From contig JAFECH010000362.1 of the NCBI GenBank assembly GCA_018242255.1, forward strand, positions 1-64,000: a stretch of 64,000 bases of DNA, given 5' to 3'. Position 1 is the first letter of the stretch; every line of letters begins with the position of its first letter. The stretch comes from Pseudomonadota bacterium (GTDB taxonomy: Bacteria > Pseudomonadota > Alphaproteobacteria > Rhizobiales > Hyphomicrobiaceae). Positions 8,663 through 16,427 of this stretch are shown here, in pieces. The notes below the pieces were generated by a model. It saw nothing but the letters and a program-made list of their open reading frames with translations, was not told the origin of the DNA and searched no databases. The position numbers and the translations under genes are program-made.

Positions 8663-9304
8663 ATGACGTCGCGCCGATGGGAAGATGGTTCACACCTCTT
8701 GCAAGCGACTGGCGGAGCTAAGAGGGTTACAGCCGAGGAAGATTTAAAAAGCATCTTTCGACTTCGCCACGAAATCTATGCGGTCGAACAGGTAAAGCAT
8801 TATCAGTCCGTTGGGCAAACGGGCGAACTCAAAGACCCAATTGATGATGCTTCCCTCAATCTTGCCACTTGGTCTGGAGGTCGAATCGCCCATGCGGTGA
8901 GGCTGTCATGGTGGAACGACGTGGTAGCAAAGGATTATCTTGCGTCTCTTGCCGACTTCATTCCCGAAGCAGGAGACGGCGATAGTCTTATCGTCGTCAG
9001 CCGGCTGGTCACGGGCTGCAATCGCAACATGAAATCGCTGATAAGCCTCTTCCGGTTGGCGTTCGCGTGCGGTCTTGTCTCCGGCGCGCGGACGGCAATC
9101 TTGTCAACGAGGCCAGAACTCAAATCTCTATTTCTGCAATTTGGTTGGTGTGACGGGCGGAAAAGCTTCGTTCATCACTGCGCCGGCCGACAGGAAGTGA
9201 TGTTCCTCGACCTTTACGATCAGGCCCAGCTTACCCGAACCTCTTCGCCCCTCGCGCCGATCCTTCGAAAATACGAGGCAACTGCATGTATGAACTTGAA
9301 CTAA
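8663..9304 (+). CDS. GNAT-fold protein resembling acyl-homoserine-lactone / N-acyl amino acid synthases
   Basis: A 213-residue protein. The N-terminal FRLRHEIYAVEQ matches the start of LuxI-type and FeeM-type N-acyltransferases (Arg-x-x-Val/Ile-Tyr/Phe). It is followed by an Asp-Asp pair (DPIDDASLNLATW), a GGRIAHAVRLSWW strand and VVSRLV, which parallels the Ser-Arg-Leu/Phe strand of that family. These enzymes join an acyl group from acyl-ACP or acyl-CoA to an amine. The gene overlaps the HDO gene by 19 bases and is first in a three-gene operon. The substrate is unknown. True autoinducer activity is not established, because several hallmark residues cannot be placed with certainty. Confidence 0.6.
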   Translation: MTSRRWEDGSHLLQATGGAKRVTAEEDLKSIFRLRHEIYAVEQVKHYQSVGQTGELKDPIDDASLNLATWSGGRIAHAVRLSWWNDVVAKDYLASLADFIPEAGDGDSLIVVSRLVTGCNRNMKSLISLFRLAFACGLVSGARTAILSTRPELKSLFLQFGWCDGRKSFVHHCAGRQEVMFLDLYDQAQLTRTSSPLAPILRKYEATACMNLN

Positions 9305-10044
9305 ACGTCACCGATACATTCCAGATGGCCAAACTCGAACAATGGTCGTGTGCGGTCTATCAGCTCGAGCAAAAAGTGCAGGCCGTCTTTGCTTCTGTTC
9401 AGGCATGGCGAGGCTGGAAACACTTCCACGATCCCTCCAGCCCTGACGAGGCGTTGATCGCGACGATGCGCGAAGTTCTTCGGTCCGTTTGCTGGTATCA
9501 AGCGCGGACCACCGAAGCCGGCTTTCACATGATTGGGCGATTGCCGAAAAGCGAAGTTCGGCTAATGCAACAGCTCGCCTGCCACAAAGCCGAGGAAGCG
9601 GAGCACGGTCTATGGGCGCGCAAAGATTATGTGGCCCTCGGCGGCAACTTACGGGAACTTGAGGAAACGATAGCTCCCGCCGCATTCTCAGTTGCAGCGG
9701 TGTGGTGGTGGATGGCCCAAAACGAAGATCCTTACGGGTACCTTGGCGCGGAATACCTTTTCGAGCAGTTGACTGCCGAAGTGACCAAAGCCTTGTTGCC
9801 TGTCATCCAAAGGCGAAACCTTCCGAAAATCGGCTTTCGCTTCGTCATTGAGCACGCGACCGAGGACGCGAAGCACGCGACATTCCTTCGGCATCTGATC
9901 AAGGATGTGGCCGCTCGACAGCCTGAATCGGTGCCGGCTATGCTACGCTGCTTTGATTATTTCGCGCATGTTTATCCGTTGCCCCTGTGGGATGAAGCGT
10001 TTGCGCGCGCAAATGATTGGCGCGGAGCCATAATCGTCCCATGA
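9286..10044 (+). CDS. Heme-oxygenase-like diiron oxidase (HDO / TenA-like iron-containing redox enzyme), copy A
   Basis: A 252-residue all-helical protein of the heme-oxygenase-like superfamily (relatives include UndA, SznF, BesC and CADD). These enzymes use two irons and O2 for desaturation, decarboxylation or N-oxidation of amino- or fatty-acid substrates. Two metal-binding helices are visible: HKAEEAEHGLWARKDYVALGG-type at residues about 102-120, and EHATEDAKHATF at about 187-198, supplying Glu, Asp and His ligands. It is about 39 bases short of the paralogue at 11830 in length-neutral terms and aligns with it throughout. The ATG at 9286 follows a GAGG box and lies inside the end of the GNAT gene, so translation is probably coupled. 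Confidence 0.75.
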   Translation: MYELELNVTDTFQMAKLEQWSCAVYQLEQKVQAVFASVQAWRGWKHFHDPSSPDEALIATMREVLRSVCWYQARTTEAGFHMIGRLPKSEVRLMQQLACHKAEEAEHGLWARKDYVALGGNLRELEETIAPAAFSVAAVWWWMAQNEDPYGYLGAEYLFEQLTAEVTKALLPVIQRRNLPKIGFRFVIEHATEDAKHATFLRHLIKDVAARQPESVPAMLRCFDYFAHVYPLPLWDEAFARANDWRGAIIVP

Positions 10045-10580
10045 AGGTGCTCATTTTGGGAGGCGTCTGGTGCCTGTATTCGGCCTTTGCCTGGGCGGTG
10101 CTTTTTCACTTCCGACAAAATCCTCTAGCACCAGGGATGCGTGCAATTTCTGTGCTCACCTCCCTTTTTATTCTCATCTTTTCTGGTTCTGCTCTCCTTG
10201 GCCATCATGTGCCTCTGAACCCTTATTCGACGCTGATATTGCTTTTCGCGAGCGGAGGTCTCTTCGCCTGGGCGGTTAGCGCAACCAGGCATGCGAAACT
10301 CCCGTTGGCCTTTGATAGAAGTTCGCCGGAGTGTTTGATCTCACGCGGCCCTTATGGCTTCGTTAGACATCCATTTTATCTTTCTTACACGCTATGCTGG
10401 CTTGGCTGCCTACTCTCCTCTCCCAACATTCCTCTCATTATCTTGGGCTCACTCATCGTTGCGCTTTATGTCATATCGATGCGCCGAGAAGAGAAGACTT
10501 TGCAGGCGACGTTCGGTGACGACTTTGAGCGGTATCGGAACGCGACCGGAATCCTTTGGCCGAAGGTGGCGCGAAATTGA
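10041..10580 (+). CDS. Integral-membrane methyltransferase (isoprenylcysteine carboxyl / phospholipid methyltransferase family)
   Basis: A 179-residue membrane protein with four or five hydrophobic helices. The C-terminal half has the family's S-adenosylmethionine-binding pattern: SRGPYGFVRHPFYLSYTLCW (Gly-Pro-Tyr ... Arg-His-Pro-x-Tyr), and MRREEKTL followed by FGDDFERYR (Glu-Glu-x-x-Leu ... Phe-Gly ... Tyr-x-x-Tyr/Arg). Members methylate carboxyl, thiol or amine groups of lipid-like substrates. The ATG at 10041 overlaps the HDO stop codon as ATGA. Its position at the end of the GNAT/HDO operon suggests a tailoring step on the same, probably lipophilic, product. Substrate unknown. Confidence 0.75.
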   Translation: MKVLILGGVWCLYSAFAWAVLFHFRQNPLAPGMRAISVLTSLFILIFSGSALLGHHVPLNPYSTLILLFASGGLFAWAVSATRHAKLPLAFDRSSPECLISRGPYGFVRHPFYLSYTLCWLGCLLSSPNIPLIILGSLIVALYVISMRREEKTLQATFGDDFERYRNATGILWPKVARN

Positions 10581-10618
10581 GTCATTTGGACGGATTCTGC
10601 TTATCAAGCGCGCCATTA

Positions 10619-11134
10619 TCAATGAGCGTCCGCACGACGTAGGCAATCGGCAAGCCAAGTACATGCTCGTTCTTTGGTTTGCGCGCGCTCTTTTCTGAAT
10701 TCGACGGGTAACCCCGGAAACCGTCCGCCCATATTGCTAGGGCCAAACGGATACGAGATCTCATCGGCAGAGACATCGCCGATAAGTTGGGCGTTTTGTT
10801 GTGATAGGATATCGTGGAAGACTTTGAGTGCGCCTGCGAAGGTCGCTTTATGAAGTCTTGAATCGCCCAACGCAATCAACGCAATCCTCTGTCCAGGCGC
10901 CAGCGTCCGGAAGATCAGGGGACCTTGCTCTATCCAGGCGTGGTGAAGATTCCCCTCTGCATACGTGGGAGACATCAGAACAATAAGTTTCCGGTTCAAC
11001 GTTTCGGAGAAAACGCACTCCCGAGGAATTCTTATTAGATCAATCGAGCTGGAAAAGACTCTCGCAAGATGCTCCGCCAAGAGCGTAGTGGAGCCTGAGG
11101 TTGATGCGAAGATCAGCAGCGCATCCTTTTTCAT
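10619..11134 (-). CDS. Flavodoxin-like FMN protein
   Basis: A 171-residue protein that starts with a strand and phosphate loop typical of flavodoxins (LLIFASTSGSTTLLAEHLAR, with the Thr/Ser-x-Thr/Ser-Gly-x-Thr loop). Later loops that would flank the FMN ring are visible (VLMSPTYAEGNLH near residue 53, and ALGDSRLHKATFAGALK near 92). Flavodoxins deliver low-potential electrons, and diiron oxidases of the HDO type need an external reductant. The start codon overlaps the GNAT stop codon as ATGA, so it is the last gene of the leftward HDO-GNAT-flavodoxin operon. The inferred job is electron supply to one or both HDO enzymes. Confidence 0.75.
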   Translation of the reverse strand: MKKDALLIFASTSGSTTLLAEHLARVFSSSIDLIRIPRECVFSETLNRKLIVLMSPTYAEGNLHHAWIEQGPLIFRTLAPGQRIALIALGDSRLHKATFAGALKVFHDILSQQNAQLIGDVSADEISYPFGPSNMGGRFPGLPVEFRKERAQTKERACTWLADCLRRADAH

Positions 11135-11829
11135 ACGACCTCGAAGACCCGTTCCCAGACAGGGCGGAGTGCCGCAGTAATGGGAGGCCGGCAGGTCATC
11201 ATCGCGAGATCGTATCCCCCGAACTGGTTGTCATCTATAGCATCACAAGCCGTTTGATAAAGGCTCGACTTCAAGAGGCCGAAGTAGCGCACTAGATCGC
11301 CCACATAACAAAGGGCGTTTACCCGACCATATTCCTTGTGTTCGATGCCCTCTGTGTAAGGAAGGTAGCCCATTTTTTCGAAAAAGCGGACAAGGTGATC
11401 GTTGCAATCGATGAGATTAATCTTCACGCCATCGCCATATGCATCGCGTGCGTACCGCTGTATGAGGCGGATGGCCAAAGTTGTTCCTTGCAATTCTGGC
11501 AACACCATCAATTTGGTGCTTATCGCAATTTCATCGAGACTAATGCCCTTGAATATTCCACAGCGATACAGATCGCGATAATATCCAGCCTCTGGTTCAC
11601 TCAAGAAATTCCGCCGCAGACAGCCTACGACCCGGTCGCCGTCGAGGGCCACATAATTTGCCCCGTTCTGATCCAACGGTTCTTCAACGCACCTTCGGAT
11701 TTCATCAGCATAAATTTGCGGCCGTCCCATCAGCTCGCGATAAACGTGATACCGAAAGCGGAAGAGGTGATCGTGCAGGTCGTCGCCGAGCGCGCCGCTG
11801 TCTAGACGAACTATTTTTATCCTGGTCAT
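11131..11829 (-). CDS. GNAT-fold acyltransferase-like protein (autoinducer-synthase/FeeM-like)
   Basis: A 232-residue protein. FRFRYHVYRELMG near residue 22 matches the N-terminal Arg-Tyr-x-Val-Tyr pattern of N-acyl amino acid and LuxI-like synthases. It is followed by an acidic stretch, NYVALDGDRVVGCLRRN, then ISTKLMVLPELQGTTLAIRL, which forms the acyl-CoA/ACP pyrophosphate-binding turn of GNAT proteins. FFEKMGYLPY is a typical GNAT C-terminal strand. The start codon directly follows the stop of the HDO gene. It has the same role in its operon as the GNAT at 8663 but is longer and clearly divergent, so the two probably use different donors or acceptors. Confidence 0.65.
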   Translation of the reverse strand: MTRIKIVRLDSGALGDDLHDHLFRFRYHVYRELMGRPQIYADEIRRCVEEPLDQNGANYVALDGDRVVGCLRRNFLSEPEAGYYRDLYRCGIFKGISLDEIAISTKLMVLPELQGTTLAIRLIQRYARDAYGDGVKINLIDCNDHLVRFFEKMGYLPYTEGIEHKEYGRVNALCYVGDLVRYFGLLKSSLYQTACDAIDDNQFGGYDLAMMTCRPPITAALRPVWERVFEVV

Positions 11830-12591
11830 CTACGCCATGCAGAATTGGGTGTCACCGATTGCTGCCCGCTTGAACACTTGCGACCACACAGCAAGTGGGT
11901 AAACGAAAGCGAAATACTCGAATCCGTTGGCGATTGAACTCATGCGGTCGGGAAAGAACGCCGCCACATCCGTGATTAAATTTCTGATGAGTTTGGCGTG
12001 CTCGATGTCCGCCGTAGCATGGTGCGTGATAAATTCCATGCCTGCGACCGACCCGTCGTTGCGTGCCAACGCCGCTTTAGCCTTGGCGGTAAGGATTGGC
12101 GTGAGGGCATCAAATAGGTACACAGCGCCAAGATAAGCGAACGGGTCTCTCTTATGTGTTATGTTTCGCCAAATGGCGGCGACCGCGAAGGAGCCTGGAC
12201 TTTGCGGACAGTTCCTCGCGTATGCCTCGTCGCCGCCAAGCGCGATGTAATCGCGCAGCGCCATTTCTCCGTGATCGAATTCCTCGACTTGGTGATGAAG
12301 CATTTCGTCAAAGTATGACACAGGCAAGGTTCGAGGCATCTGAGCAATCGAAGCCACCGCGGCCTCAATACTATCAGCCTGATACAAAAAGATTTCGAGG
12401 TACAATTCGCGAAGCACCCGGCGAATTCTTTCGTCGCTTTTCCCGCGCGCTACGGCTGCCCATGGGGCGGACGCTTCCACCTCTGAGAGAATTTGAGCTA
12501 CTCTCGTGTCAAGGTGCTCGATTAGACCCGTTGGGCTGGCGAATTCAATTTCGCCAGCAGGAGCAGCCGCAGAAACAGGAATTGCCGACAT
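11830..12591 (-). CDS. Heme-oxygenase-like diiron oxidase (HDO / TenA-like), copy B
   Basis: A 253-residue paralogue of the HDO at 9286. The metal-binding helices are conserved: LHHQVEEFDHGEMALRDYIALGG-type at residues about 98-120 and HHATADIEHAKL at about 188-199. The shared DYxALGG, PYxYLGA/PFAYLGA and FEYFAxVYPLxxW segments show recent common origin. An N-terminal extension of about 18 residues (Ala/Pro-rich) differs from copy A. The ATG at 12591 has a GGAG box upstream. It is the first gene of the leftward HDO-GNAT-flavodoxin operon and has the operator-like dyad 50 bases ahead of its start codon. Confidence 0.75.
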   Translation of the reverse strand: MSAIPVSAAAPAGEIEFASPTGLIEHLDTRVAQILSEVEASAPWAAVARGKSDERIRRVLRELYLEIFLYQADSIEAAVASIAQMPRTLPVSYFDEMLHHQVEEFDHGEMALRDYIALGGDEAYARNCPQSPGSFAVAAIWRNITHKRDPFAYLGAVYLFDALTPILTAKAKAALARNDGSVAGMEFITHHATADIEHAKLIRNLITDVAAFFPDRMSSIANGFEYFAFVYPLAVWSQVFKRAAIGDTQFCMA

Positions 12592-12640
12592 GCCAACACT
12601 CCATACGCGAATAATGGAATGATACGCGAGTATCGCGGAG

Positions 12641-12666
12641 TGTCATGATCAATATAGATCATAACC
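12641..12666. promoter_or_regulatory. Candidate operator, dyad copy 2
   Basis: ATGATC and GATCAT pair perfectly across an AATATA centre at 12645-12662, and the wider 26 bases match the dyad at 8444-8469 at 19 positions. It sits 50 bases upstream of HDO copy B, where a regulator could activate or block the promoter. A further small inverted repeat (GATAC-GCGA-GTATC, 12621-12634) lies between it and the gene. Confidence 0.55.
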
Positions 12667-12738
12667 GGAATGGAGCGGCCTTTCGATGACTTTTACACGA
12701 CTCCCTGTAAACTCGGCCGTGTGTGTCCGCTTTCTCGG

Positions 12739-14315
12739 GAGGCTGTGTGAAAACGCGCCTGTTCTTACGAACCAATGTAGGATTCCCGCAAGCTTGGGCG
12801 GGAGGATCGGATGGGTCGGTTCATCGAGGGCGCGGATCGGACACAGGCCACGTTGCTGCCGGAAGCGATCGACGACTACGTCGGCGAGGAAAACCCGGTG
12901 CGTGTGGTCGACGCCTTTGTCGATGCTCTTGATCTCGCGGCGCTCGGCTTCGCTGGAGTCTTCCCCGAGGAGACCGGACGTCCGAGCTACCATCCGGCAA
13001 CGATGCTCAAGATCTATATCTACGGCTATCTCAACCAGGTGCAGTCCTCGCGCGGCCTCGAGCGCGAGTGCGGGCGGAACCTGGAGCTGATCTGGCTCAC
13101 GGGTCGGCTGGCGCCGGACTTCAAGACTATCGCCGACTTTCGCCGCGACAATGGGCCGGCCATCCGCAAGGTATGCCAACAGTTTGTCGCCCTTTGCCGC
13201 GGCCTCGATCTCCTGGACGCCAGCATCGTCGCGATCGACGGCAGCAAGTTCAAAGCCGTCAATGCGAAGACGAAGAGCTTCACGCGCGAGAAGCTCAAGA
13301 GGCGCCTTGGCGAGATCGATGCGCTCATCGAAAGATATCTCGTTGAGCTCGACCGTGCCGACGAGGTGGTGAGGAAGACCGGCATGTCGGTTCCCGATGG
13401 TCGCGTCGCACGCGCGATCAAGAAGCTGGCCTACTGCCGGCGAGAGGCCAATGCTTTGAAGGCAATCGAGCAGCGCATGGACAGCAGCGGAGAAACCCAG
13501 GTGTCGCTGACCGATCCGGATGCACGCGCCATGGCGACGACGAGCCGTAAACCTCGCGTCGTCGGCTACAACGTACAAAGCGCAGTGGAGACGAAGCATC
13601 ACCTGATCGTGGCGCACGAGGTCACCAACCTAGGCTACGATCGCGACGCGTTGGCGATGATGGTGCATGCTGCCCGGGAGGAGATGACTAGCGACGTAAT
13701 CGAAGCGATTGCCGACAAGGGCTATTACAAGGGCGAAGAGATCGTGGCATGCGAAGAGGCTGGCATTACGGTCACCATGCCAAAGCCGCACACCTCCAAC
13801 GCAGCCGCCTATCGCCGTTTCGACCGTGCTGACTTCACATACGTCGTCGGCGATGATGCCTATGTCTGTCCGGCTGGTGCGCGGTTGACGTACCGCTTCA
13901 CGAATGCAGAGGCCGGCAAGACGCTGCATTCTTACTGGACGGATGCTTGCGGAAGCTGCGCCATCAAGGGCCGGTGCACCACCAGTAAGCAACGCCGCAT
14001 CCGTCGTTGGAGCACGAGGACATCCTTGAACGCGTCCAGCAGCGCCTCGACGATGATCCCAACAAGATGTCGTTACGGTGCCAAACCGTCGAGCACCCGT
14101 TCGGGAGGATCAAGGCGTGGATGGGAGCTACCCACTTCAAGATGAAAACGCTGAAGCACGTCGCCACAGAGATGGCGCTACACGTCCTGGCCTACAATCT
14201 GAAGCGGGTGATGGCGATCCTTGGAGTGCCGAAACTGCTCGGGTCCATCTAAGGCTCTGTCGGCAGGCATCGCCATGCCAGTGGGCGGGCCGCTTCTTCG
14301 TTCTCTCACAGCCTC
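12739..14315 (+). mobile_element. IS1182-family-like insertion sequence
   Basis: The element spans 1577 bases and carries one transposase gene broken by a frameshift. Imperfect terminal inverted repeats are visible: GAGGCTGTGTGAAAACG at the left end and, read on the other strand from 14315, GAGGCTGTGAGAGAACG at the right. Both ends are flanked by the four bases TCGG (12735-12738 and 14316-14319), consistent with a short target duplication. It lies 148 bases upstream of HDO copy B and faces away from it. It may therefore have cut that operon off from former neighbours, while leaving the operator-like dyad in place. Confidence 0.75.
12811..14252 (+). pseudogene. IS1182-type transposase, frameshifted
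   Basis: The first frame (from ATG 12811, behind a GGAGG box) encodes the N-terminal and DDE-type core, with IVAIDGSKFKAVNAK around residue 140, YNVQSAVETKHHLIVAHEV around 252, and IADKGYYKG around 300. These carry the family's catalytic Asp/Asp/Glu region. At 14010-14011 one G appears to be missing: the frame changes from RRIRRW to an unrelated tail, while the expected continuation EHEDILERVQQRL up to KHVATEMALHVLAYNLKRVM is found one frame over and ends at 14252. Programmed frameshifting is possible, but single-frame relatives make simple mutation more likely. Confidence 0.8.
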
Positions 14316-14782
14316 TCGGCAAAGCGGACGTCCTCTAATCACGGACATTGCAATTCCCAGTCTCCGCTTAGGGTCAAAAGCACATCTAGGCGATCCCTTT
14401 GAAGGCAGCTCATTTCCGAATGGCGGACTATTCGCAAGTTGGGGGCTTTCTTTACAATGTTGGCTGCATCTGCGCAGTCGATTTGGCGCCTGGTGAGCTG
14501 CAGCATGAATTTATAAAATCGCTCGTCAGTTAAACCTGGAATTTGCAGCTAAAGTCTGCTACTCAAAATAGCAGTAGCAGCCGTACTTATCGTTTAAAAT
14601 CAATGACATAACCCCCGTCCCCTACGGGGCGCCAACCCACCGACCTCCAACATACTGGAATGGCTCAAAGAACGCCGCCGACCTCGGGGTAGAACGGGGA
14701 AGAGCGGGGTTCTTACGGAAACAATGACGCCAACATTTCCCTGTGCTCACTGGGGTGTCGGCATCATGCGTCGGAGCACTCC
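14316..14782. other. Intergenic stretch after the insertion sequence
   Basis: About 470 bases in which I see no gene; small frames here are not supported by composition or ribosome-binding sites. A T/A-rich part around 14500-14610 precedes the integrase remnant. Confidence 0.4.
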
Positions 14783-15094
14783 ATGTCCGCGACAATGAAG
14801 TCGGCAAAACCCACCCGCATCGACGGCTTCTGGCATCTGGCCCGGCGCGTTCCCAAAATCTACGCTCACCTCGACCGGCGCGGCGTCGTCAAGATCTCAA
14901 CGCGCATGCGCATCTCCGATGACCCCCGCGCCATCCGTGCCCGCGGGGTCGTAGAAAAACTGGACGCCGAGCTTCAGTATGAATGGCGCGAGCGCCTTCG
15001 CGCTGCGCGACCATTGGCAAGTCCCAAGCCGACGGCGCCGCCAACGTGCCCAGCTGCATCGTCGCTTTGCTCCGTGGGCGGTTCATTCCGTTGA
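14783..15094 (+). pseudogene. Tyrosine recombinase N-terminal fragment
   Basis: The first 70 residues (IDGFWHLARRVPKIYAHLD followed by an Arg-rich strand, then DDPRAIRARGVVEKLDAEL) match the N-terminal end of a group of alphaproteobacterial phage-type integrases. The similarity stops near 15000, and the remaining frame is low-quality Pro/Ala-rich sequence. No catalytic domain follows in any frame. It is best read as the remnant of an integrase that was lost, and it may mark the right boundary of an old insertion that also brought the GNAT/HDO region. Coordinates are approximate at the 3' end. Confidence 0.55.
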
Positions 15095-15329
15095 AATCCG
15101 CAACTCCCCCGGCCTTGCCGCCCCCGCAGAGAAAGGCGCCGAAGACGAGCCTGGCGCATTCGTCAAATGGAACAGACGCTCATAGCTCTGCGCGTAGGCT
15201 GGGCGGACATTCATAACTTCCATCTCAGCGTCCCAGTTCGACGCCGCCGCTACGGTGCCGTCATTTGTGCCGAATCCGAAAGCGCGCCATAAATTGAACT
15301 TTGCTCATTTTCTGCATTCAGCAATGACA

Positions 15330-15343
15330 TTGAGATGCATCAA
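15330..15343. promoter_or_regulatory. FNR/FixK-type box upstream of the phasin gene
   Basis: TTGAG-ATGC-ATCAA differs by one base from the TTGAT-N4-ATCAA consensus of CRP/FNR-family oxygen regulators such as FixK and FnrN. Its centre is about 57 bases upstream of the phasin start codon at 15394, a workable distance for an activator site. Confidence 0.5.
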
Positions 15344-15393
15344 TGAAGCCCGCGGAATCGGGGCAAAGATTGCATCTCGTTGGAGTGAACAAG

Positions 15394-15717
15394 ATGCTTC
15401 AAAAAAAGCGTGATGTGCCCGGACTTGGATACGCGGCGCTGATGCCCAACTGGAACGGCTCTCAAGCGTTCGCTGTCTCGCTTCAGCTCAATCAAGAGAT
15501 CGCGCGCAATTGGATGGAATTCCTTCAGAAACGCTATTCGAAGGATATGGACGCGTTGCAGCGCTCCATGGCGATCAAGTCGCCAGCAGAATTCGCGTCA
15601 TTCGCTTTCGCGTTCTGGCAAGAAGCAGCGAAGGATTATTTTTCTGAACTCGGCGCGTTGCAGAAGATATTGTTATCTGGCGCCACGATCGGCTTTCGCC
15701 GCGAGCCGGCAGTCTAG
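15394..15717 (+). CDS. Phasin family protein
   Basis: A 107-residue protein. The region from about residue 35 to 95 (NQEIARNWMEFLQKRYSKDM, then MAIKSPAEFASFAFAFWQEA and DYFSELGAL) has the amphipathic helices and the Lys-Ser-Pro-x-Glu-Phe turn of the phasin_2 family. Phasins coat polyhydroxyalkanoate granules, and some small ones are induced under oxygen limitation or stress. The ATG at 15394 has a GGAG box; an ATG 51 bases upstream lies on the FNR-type box and is less likely. It is the first gene of the stress island and probably co-transcribed with the BON and CBS genes that follow. Confidence 0.75.
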   Translation: MLQKKRDVPGLGYAALMPNWNGSQAFAVSLQLNQEIARNWMEFLQKRYSKDMDALQRSMAIKSPAEFASFAFAFWQEAAKDYFSELGALQKILLSGATIGFRREPAV

Positions 15718-15755
15718 CGAATTTGATCGAGCATTTGTCTTCAGAGGATTTAGCC

Positions 15756-16406
15756 ATGAACGACATGCAGCTTCGTCAGTTGGTCATAGACGAACTGGAG
15801 TTCGAGCCAAGTATCAACTCGACGAACATCGGAGTTTCGGCGAGCGGTGGCGTCATCACTCTCCATGGTCACGTCAATAGCTATGCGGAAAAAGTCGCTG
15901 CACTTCAGGCGGCACGCAGGGTGAAAGGCGTTCGCGCTATCGCCCAGGAAATCGAGGTTCGCTATCCGGCGGAAATTAAGACATCGGATGAGGAAATCGC
16001 AAAGCGCGTTCTAAGCGTTCTGAAATGGCACGCCATGATCCCCGAGAGCCACGTTCGGGTGACGGTGCAGAAAGGTTGGGTCAACCTGAGCGGCGAGCTC
16101 GACTGGCAGTACCAAAAAAAGGTCGTTGAAGACGAGGTCAAAAAGCTGTTGGGCGTGATCGGTGTAACAAATTCAATAACAGTGAAATCTCCCATCGAGG
16201 CTCCGGATATCAAATCGAAAATCGAGGCAGCGCTCGCTCGCAACGCTCACCTTGAAGCCGAAGGAATACTCGTCGCCGTTGCGAACAATCGCGTTCGTCT
16301 CGAGGGGCATGTCAACAGCTGGGAAGATCATGACATCATCGAGAATGCGGCATGGTCGGTTCCAGGCGTCCAGGGGGTCGATGATCGCCTTACCGTCGCT
16401 TCGTAA
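15756..16406 (+). CDS. Triple BON-domain protein
   Basis: A 216-residue protein made of three BON repeats of about 65-70 residues. Each holds the Val-x-x-x-Gly-x-Val-x-Leu-x-Gly core: SASGGVITLHGHVNS near residue 30, VQKGWVNLSGELDW near 105, and VANNRVRLEGHVNS near 175. BON domains bind membranes or phospholipids and are often induced by osmotic or stationary-phase stress. No signal peptide is visible, so a cytoplasmic place is likely. The ATG at 15756 follows an AGAGGA box. It is followed by the CBS-domain gene 21 bases later. Confidence 0.85.
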   Translation: MNDMQLRQLVIDELEFEPSINSTNIGVSASGGVITLHGHVNSYAEKVAALQAARRVKGVRAIAQEIEVRYPAEIKTSDEEIAKRVLSVLKWHAMIPESHVRVTVQKGWVNLSGELDWQYQKKVVEDEVKKLLGVIGVTNSITVKSPIEAPDIKSKIEAALARNAHLEAEGILVAVANNRVRLEGHVNSWEDHDIIENAAWSVPGVQGVDDRLTVAS

Positions 16407-16427
16407 ATTGAGAAGGGAGTAAATCCC

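Noticed and set aside
8663..9304. Calling the GNAT gene a true luxI
   Set aside because: Only the N-terminal Arg and the Ser-Arg strand are convincing; the standard Asp/Asp/Arg/Glu set of lactone synthases cannot be fully placed.
12649..13617. Leftward frame of 322 codons
   Set aside because: It lies antisense to the transposase, whose family match is clear; high-GC shadow frame.
14007..14252. Second transposase frame as an independent gene or programmed frameshift
   Set aside because: It continues the family sequence of the first frame after one missing G, and I see no slippery heptamer; simple mutation explains it.
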